Shown here one piece after another: positions 59,589 to 64,000 of a DNA stretch of 64,000 nt (positions within the stretch are counted from its first letter, which is position 1; each line of letters begins with the position of its first letter). The translations under genes were made by a program, and so were the position numbers. The notes under the pieces are model-generated. The model made no database searches. It was given only the letters and a program-made list of their open reading frames with translations, and was not told the DNA's origin. This stretch comes from Methylophilus sp. 5 (GTDB taxonomy: Bacteria > Pseudomonadota > Gammaproteobacteria > Burkholderiales > Methylophilaceae): the NCBI RefSeq assembly GCF_000515275.1, contig NZ_KI911560.1, positions 2,842,124 to 2,906,123 on the forward strand, read 5' to 3'.

Positions 59589-61492
59589 TATACGCCTTCC
59601 GCTACCACATCTGCGGCGTCACCAGCGTCACCGTCAGCCGTAACATCCGGGGCGATTTCTTCGATCAACCCAATAAACTTGCACTCCAGCTCCATCAGCA
59701 AAGTATCTATGTTCTGAATCGCCAATCGCACTTTACTGCCAGGTTTAGTGGCAGGCAAACTGTGCACTTTGGTCATATAAGGCAAGCGCTCTAGGCGCAC
59801 CAGGTTTTCGCGCCAAACGGTCGCCTCAATTTCGCTGATGTTTTCCTGAACCAGGTATTGCAAACACCAATAACGCTCCATGCGTGTTTGAAACTCGTTA
59901 TAAGCATTATAGGTTTGGTCAAAGTTACGCATATGGCCGACAATTTCATCGCTATTGGCCGCGTAGACTGGCGCTTGCAGCGTCAGCACGCTGATTAATT
60001 GCCGCTGATTGATTAAATCGACCGCGCGGCGCAGTGGCGAAGTACACCAGGCATATTGTGCCACGCCCAGGCCCTGATGGCCTTCGGCTTTGGTGGTCAT
60101 ATACACTTTGCCGCCGTTTTGCGCCCGGTAAATGCCAGGCACATCATGCTCGGCCAGCAACAAGCCCCATTGACTATTGGCGGCAATCATCAGCTCTGCC
60201 ACCAGTTTGTCCATCGGTGATCCACGTTGGCGATTGACAATATCCACCACGCCATCATTCACATAAAAATTGTAATCTACGGGTTGCGGCCGGGTCGGGT
60301 CATATTTACCGCGCGCTTTTTCCAGGCTTTCGGCAAAGTGGAACAAAAATACCAGCGACGACCACAAGGGATGACCACTGTCTTGCTCTAGCGTAGTGTC
60401 ATTAAAATAGGGCTCCAGCGTGTCATGGCGCAAGTTTTCTGCAATCTGCACGCGCTCTAAACAACTATGCTGATGCACGATGCTAAAGTCAGGCGCCACC
60501 TCGAGGTAGAGCGACAAGGCAGGCTTGGTTTCACCTGCATCGAGGCTAAATGGTCGAATGGCAACTTCTGGCAGCATGGTGATTTTGTGCCCCGGCATAT
60601 ACACCGTAGACAAACGCTTCATGACTTCGTTATCCAGCGCCTCATGTGGCGCCACGCCCAAGGCAGGCGCCGCAATGTGAATGCCGACTTGGGTATTGCC
60701 ATTGGCTAATGCCGTCACCGATAACGCATCATCAATTTCGGTGGTGGTGCTGTCGTCAATACTAAACGCCTGCACCGCCGACAACGGCAACTCTGCCGTC
60801 ATCTCTGCTAATGAAAAAGCAGGAAAAGCCGTGCCGTGCGCAAAATACTCACGTAAAAAAGCCCCCAAGTGATAATCATGCACTGAACTTAAGGCACCTG
60901 CGGCATGCAACACTTGCACTGGCAATTGTTTCAACTCCGCCGCTGCTTGCTCCAGCGCTTTCCACTCCAGGCTGCCTTTGTCTGGCGCATACAATAACTG
61001 GTCTAATTTAGCATTAAAGCCCTCAGGCAAGGTGTGCGCCTTGAGTTGTATCACCATCTGCGCCATCCACTCGGCTTGCTGGCGCTTTTTCTCCAGCCCG
61101 GCCAAGGCCGCCTTTAGCGTGTCTTCTGGCGCGGCTTTATAGCGGCCTTTGCCTTTGCGATAAAAATACATGGGGGCAGCATGCAATTTAAGCGCGATCG
61201 CTGCTGCCTGCTGGCGGTTTGGCTTGCCACCGTAATACTCTTGGGCCAGGTCCTCAAAAGCAAACTCGGGCTCACCGCAGCACTCCCACAAAAAGTCAGT
61301 GTCCAGGGTGTCAGATTCAGCTTGGGCGGCTTCGATAAAACCAGATAAGCTGCCATCAAACCGCATCAATACATTGGCAGTTTTAATTTTGCTGCGTTTG
61401 CCGGTGCTGGCCTCGACTTGCATGCTGCTATCGGCCTCAGACATGATGGAGGCGACTTTAAAGCCACCGTCTTCTTCGTAAAAAACATTCAT
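59588..61492 (-). CDS. RNB-domain exoribonuclease (RNase II family)
   Basis: A 634-residue protein with RNB core: AFSIDDSTTTEIDDALSVTA (about 243-262) carries the catalytic aspartates, and AQYAWCTSPLRRAVDLINQR (about 500-519) the conserved Arg residues. It lacks the long N-terminal cold-shock pair of RNase R, and its N-terminal third is divergent. The spermidine synthase-like gene follows directly. It is a second RNB nuclease beside rnr at 15069. Confidence 0.85.
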   Translation of the reverse strand: MNVFYEEDGGFKVASIMSEADSSMQVEASTGKRSKIKTANVLMRFDGSLSGFIEAAQAESDTLDTDFLWECCGEPEFAFEDLAQEYYGGKPNRQQAAAIALKLHAAPMYFYRKGKGRYKAAPEDTLKAALAGLEKKRQQAEWMAQMVIQLKAHTLPEGFNAKLDQLLYAPDKGSLEWKALEQAAAELKQLPVQVLHAAGALSSVHDYHLGAFLREYFAHGTAFPAFSLAEMTAELPLSAVQAFSIDDSTTTEIDDALSVTALANGNTQVGIHIAAPALGVAPHEALDNEVMKRLSTVYMPGHKITMLPEVAIRPFSLDAGETKPALSLYLEVAPDFSIVHQHSCLERVQIAENLRHDTLEPYFNDTTLEQDSGHPLWSSLVFLFHFAESLEKARGKYDPTRPQPVDYNFYVNDGVVDIVNRQRGSPMDKLVAELMIAANSQWGLLLAEHDVPGIYRAQNGGKVYMTTKAEGHQGLGVAQYAWCTSPLRRAVDLINQRQLISVLTLQAPVYAANSDEIVGHMRNFDQTYNAYNEFQTRMERYWCLQYLVQENISEIEATVWRENLVRLERLPYMTKVHSLPATKPGSKVRLAIQNIDTLLMELECKFIGLIEEIAPDVTADGDAGDAADVVAEGV

Positions 61493-61769
61493 GTGGGGAA
61501 ATTAAACGTGTGGAGATCACACTGAGTGTATTCAAAACGCTATTTTACCCGAGAAGCGCCAGGCAAAACAGAAAAGCATGTTTATCAGCTGCCGATCAAC
61601 GCGGACGCACGCAGATAAAGCAGCTTGCTGATGGTGCGTGGCTTTATGTCTCAGCATTTGGTCAAGCCAGCGCCTAGTGCTTAACATCCGCGCCATCAGC
61701 GCGCATCCGCAGCATACTCATCGCTGATTAATAACCAGCCGCAGCCTTGACCAGACTATAATCCACCTT

Positions 61770-63356
61770 ATGCGTAGCTTACATTTTGATAACCGCTTCA
61801 CCCGTGAGTTGCCGGGCGACCCCATTACCGACAATTACACTAGGCAAGTCAGCGATTGCTTGTGGTCAGCGGTGCAACCCACCCCGGTTAAAAATCCGCA
61901 ATTGCTTGCCTACAGCTCAGAAGTCGCCGCCATGCTAGGCCTCTCTGCCACAGACATGCAAGACGGCGACCTTATAAAAACACTGGGCGGCAATGGTGCG
62001 CTGGATGGCATGTTCACTTATGCCACGCGCTACGGTGGCCACCAATTTGGGCATTGGGCCGGGCAACTGGGCGATGGCCGTGCGATTTACCTGGGTGAAT
62101 TAATCAACGATAACAAGCGCTACGAGTTACAACTCAAAGGCGCGGGTGAAACCCCCTACTCACGCTCGGCAGATGGCCGCGCCGTGCTGCGCTCCAGCCT
62201 GCGCGAGTTTTTATGCTCCGAAGCCATGCATCATCTGGGCGTGCCCACTACACGTGCCTTAAGCCTAGTGACCACCGGTAACCAAGTGGTGCGTGATATG
62301 TTTTACAACGGCAACCCGCAACTGGAGCCAGGCGCCATTGTTTGTCGGGTGGCGCCGTCATTCACGCGTTTTGGCCACTTTGAAATACTCGCCAGCCGTA
62401 ACGAATTACCTTTATTACAGCGTCTGGTCGGCTTTACGCTAGACCGCGACTTTGCTGACTGGTGGCCAACCACCGGTCTGACATTAGACATTAACAATCC
62501 GGCACCCGCCCTGATTGAAGCATGGTTTGAAGAGGTTTGTACACGCACAGCCCTCATGATCGCACACTGGATGCGGGTTGGTTTTGTGCATGGCGTGATG
62601 AACACCGACAATATGTCTATCTTAGGCCTGACCATTGACTATGGTCCGTATGGCTGGATAGATAACTTTGACCCAGGCTGGACACCGAACACCACCGATG
62701 CCCAAGGCCGCCGCTACTGTTTTGGCCGTCAACCGGATATCGCACGCTGGAACCTGGAGCGGCTGGCCGAAGCATTGGGCACCCTGCTACCGGAAACGCA
62801 AGGCCTGGCTGATGGCTTGACCACTTATGACCAGACCTATATACGCGCCCTGACGTCCAGCCTGGCTGGCAAGTTTGGGTTCGATCACTGGCAAGATGGC
62901 GATGGTGAGCTGATTAACCATATTTTTGAGTTGATGCAGCGCGCTGAAGTCGACCAAACACTGTTCTTCGCCCGATTGGCGAAACTGGATATTGCGCATC
63001 CGCAACTGGCAACACTCATAGAAGCTTTTTACACCGAACAAGGACAACAGCAGTTTGGCGCCGATATCCAAACCTGGTTACACAGCTACAGCCAACGTAT
63101 ACAACAATCGACACATACGCCTGAGCAGCGCCTGCAACAGATGGCTGCCGCCAACCCGATTTATGTGTTGCGCAACTACTTAGCGCAAGAAGCGATTGAT
63201 TTAGCCACCCAAGGCGACAACTCTCGCCTGCTGACATTATTAGAGGTATTGCGCCAACCCTATACCGAACAGGCAGGCATGGCGGCGTTTGCGCAAAAAC
63301 GTCCGGACTGGGCGCGGCAAAAGGCAGGTTGCTCGATGTTGTCGTGTAGTTCATAA
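61770..63356 (+). CDS. selO: Protein adenylyltransferase SelO (YdiU)
   Basis: A 528-residue pseudokinase that transfers AMP to proteins. YGGHQFGHWAGQLGDGRAIY (about 90-109), LQLKGAGETPYSRSADGRAV (about 117-136), HGVMNTDNMSILGLTIDYGP and IDNFDPGWTPNTTDAQGRR are all hallmarks of the family. The C-terminus GCSMLSCSS has the cysteines replaced by selenocysteine in some members; here both are Cys. TATAAT at 61757-61762 lies only 8 bases before the ATG, so transcription may start close to or at the AUG. Confidence 0.95.
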   Translation: MRSLHFDNRFTRELPGDPITDNYTRQVSDCLWSAVQPTPVKNPQLLAYSSEVAAMLGLSATDMQDGDLIKTLGGNGALDGMFTYATRYGGHQFGHWAGQLGDGRAIYLGELINDNKRYELQLKGAGETPYSRSADGRAVLRSSLREFLCSEAMHHLGVPTTRALSLVTTGNQVVRDMFYNGNPQLEPGAIVCRVAPSFTRFGHFEILASRNELPLLQRLVGFTLDRDFADWWPTTGLTLDINNPAPALIEAWFEEVCTRTALMIAHWMRVGFVHGVMNTDNMSILGLTIDYGPYGWIDNFDPGWTPNTTDAQGRRYCFGRQPDIARWNLERLAEALGTLLPETQGLADGLTTYDQTYIRALTSSLAGKFGFDHWQDGDGELINHIFELMQRAEVDQTLFFARLAKLDIAHPQLATLIEAFYTEQGQQQFGADIQTWLHSYSQRIQQSTHTPEQRLQQMAAANPIYVLRNYLAQEAIDLATQGDNSRLLTLLEVLRQPYTEQAGMAAFAQKRPDWARQKAGCSMLSCSS

Positions 63357-63364
63357 TTTTGGCC

Positions 63365-63847
63365 ATGCAAACTGCCGAACAACTGATCACCGATGCTGGC
63401 CTGCGCCCAACTAAAGCGCGTATGGCCGTGCTGACCGCCATGATCAACTCTCATACTGCCTTGAGTCATACCGAGATTTTGACCGCGCTGCACGGCGTGA
63501 AAGAAATTGACCGCGTCACGGTTTATCGGGTGCTGGACTGGTTGCAGGAAAACGCCCTCATTCACAAAATATCCACCGATGACCGTGCCTGGAAGTTCCA
63601 GCTCAATGCGCCCAAACGCAGCTACAAAACAGCAGGGGCATCAAGCAACCCAGCCCTGCTCAGCAATTCTGGCCTGCTTGGCAACCATGGTCATGCCCAC
63701 CTGCACTGCCAACAGTGCGGAATCGTATTGTGCATCCACGAACTGGCGGCACATATTCCTGCTGGCATTTTCGAGACTTACCAGGTCTCGCACATTGAAA
63801 TCAGCTTAAAGGGCATTTGCCCGGACTGCCAGCAAACCGCCACTTAA
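63365..63847 (+). CDS. zur: Fur-family regulator, Zur-like
   Basis: A 160-residue regulator. Winged helix with TKARMAVLTAMINSHTALSH and VTVYRVLDWLQEN, then a metal-binding half with HAHLHCQQCGIVLCI (zinc-binding CxxC) and GICPDCQQ (second CxxC). The order resembles Zur better than Fur. I chose the ATG at 63365 rather than a TTG six bases upstream. It is followed by several TTGCAAC palindromes and another gene starting at 63977, compatible with zinc-responsive control of that gene. Confidence 0.8.
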   Translation: MQTAEQLITDAGLRPTKARMAVLTAMINSHTALSHTEILTALHGVKEIDRVTVYRVLDWLQENALIHKISTDDRAWKFQLNAPKRSYKTAGASSNPALLSNSGLLGNHGHAHLHCQQCGIVLCIHELAAHIPAGIFETYQVSHIEISLKGICPDCQQTAT

Positions 63848-63903
63848 ATCCCCTATCTGGCGCTTTAATCAACGCCATTTAATGAAGTCAACACTGCACA
63901 TTT

Positions 63904-63972
63904 TTGCAACATAGTTGCAAAATAAATTCACTGCCGCTAAAATGCAACTTAATTGCAATGCAACAAAGTTGC
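63904..63972. promoter_or_regulatory. Three palindromic operators, candidate Zur boxes
   Basis: TTGCAAC-ATA-GTTGCAA (63904-63920, perfect 7-bp arms), TGCAA-CTTAA-TTGCA (63943-63957) and GCAAC-AAA-GTTGC (63960-63972) lie between the Zur-like gene and the next start. A_T-rich spacing and shared GCAAC half-sites point to one regulator. The exact consensus differs from the GTTATAnnATAAC Zur box I know, so the identity of the regulator is uncertain. Confidence 0.5.
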
Positions 63973-63976
63973 CATC

Positions 63977-64000
63977 ATGCTCACCGAACCTGAACTGCTC
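63977..64000 (+). CDS. Start of a gene cut by the window edge
   Basis: Reads MLTEPELL from an ATG that follows the palindromes at 63904-63972. Only 8 codons are visible. The context suggests a zinc-regulated transporter or chaperone, but nothing further can be said. Confidence 0.4.

Overview
The window looks like a chromosomal segment of a betaproteobacterium, most likely a methylotroph of the Methylophilaceae. This is an inference from gene content and order: argD-argF-argG-cimA, pabC-mltG-tmk-holB-pilZ-tatD, rnr-rlmB, mqo, a PEP-CTERM protein, and many polymorphic-toxin genes in a genome of roughly 50% GC. No rRNA or other species marker is present, so the assignment is tentative.

Layout. 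1-9.6 kb is core metabolism: the 5' part of leuC with a divergent MmyB-type regulator, pagP, an arginine/isoleucine operon (argD-argF-argG-cimA) and mqo. 9.7-12.3 kb holds an exported beta-helix lipoprotein and two AT-rich orphan genes. 12.4-17.7 kb has an ABC exporter, rlmB, rnr and tRNA-Leu(CAG). 17.7-21.8 kb is accessory: a long AT-rich gap, two tandemly duplicated genes for short peptides with an almost identical double-glycine leader and unrelated cores, an IS3-family (IS150-like) element and a PEP-CTERM protein. 21.9-29.7 kb is a QseBC/PmrAB-like two-component system divergent from a three-gene RND efflux operon; two CTTAA-N6-CTTAA boxes lie between them.

31-48.7 kb is a large contact-dependent inhibition (CDI / two-partner secretion) locus on the minus strand: cdiB, a 2150-residue cdiA, a lipoprotein immunity gene, then a graveyard or arsenal of displaced cdiA-CT/immunity modules. 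These include a paralogous toxin tail with a second lipoprotein immunity protein, a non-specific endonuclease with a YezG-type immunity protein, a type-50 toxin with its partner, a colicin-D-like tRNase with its immunity protein, and a remnant toxin tail with an Imm42-like protein. REP/MITE-like palindromes sit at several module junctions. Recombination between shared CdiA blocks would let the cell change its deployed toxin.

48.9-64 kb returns to housekeeping genes: a metallo-hydrolase, tatD family, pilZ, holB, tmk, mltG, pabC, a TIR-like protein with an extra C-terminal domain, a YbaK-type deacylase with a G10 tract, a MazG-like enzyme, an RNA methyltransferase, a spermidine-synthase-like protein, an RNB nuclease, selO and a Zur-like regulator followed by palindromic operator candidates.

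The two observations most worth following are the double-glycine peptide pair (a candidate undescribed exported-peptide system) and the orphan CDI module array with its repeat-marked junctions.
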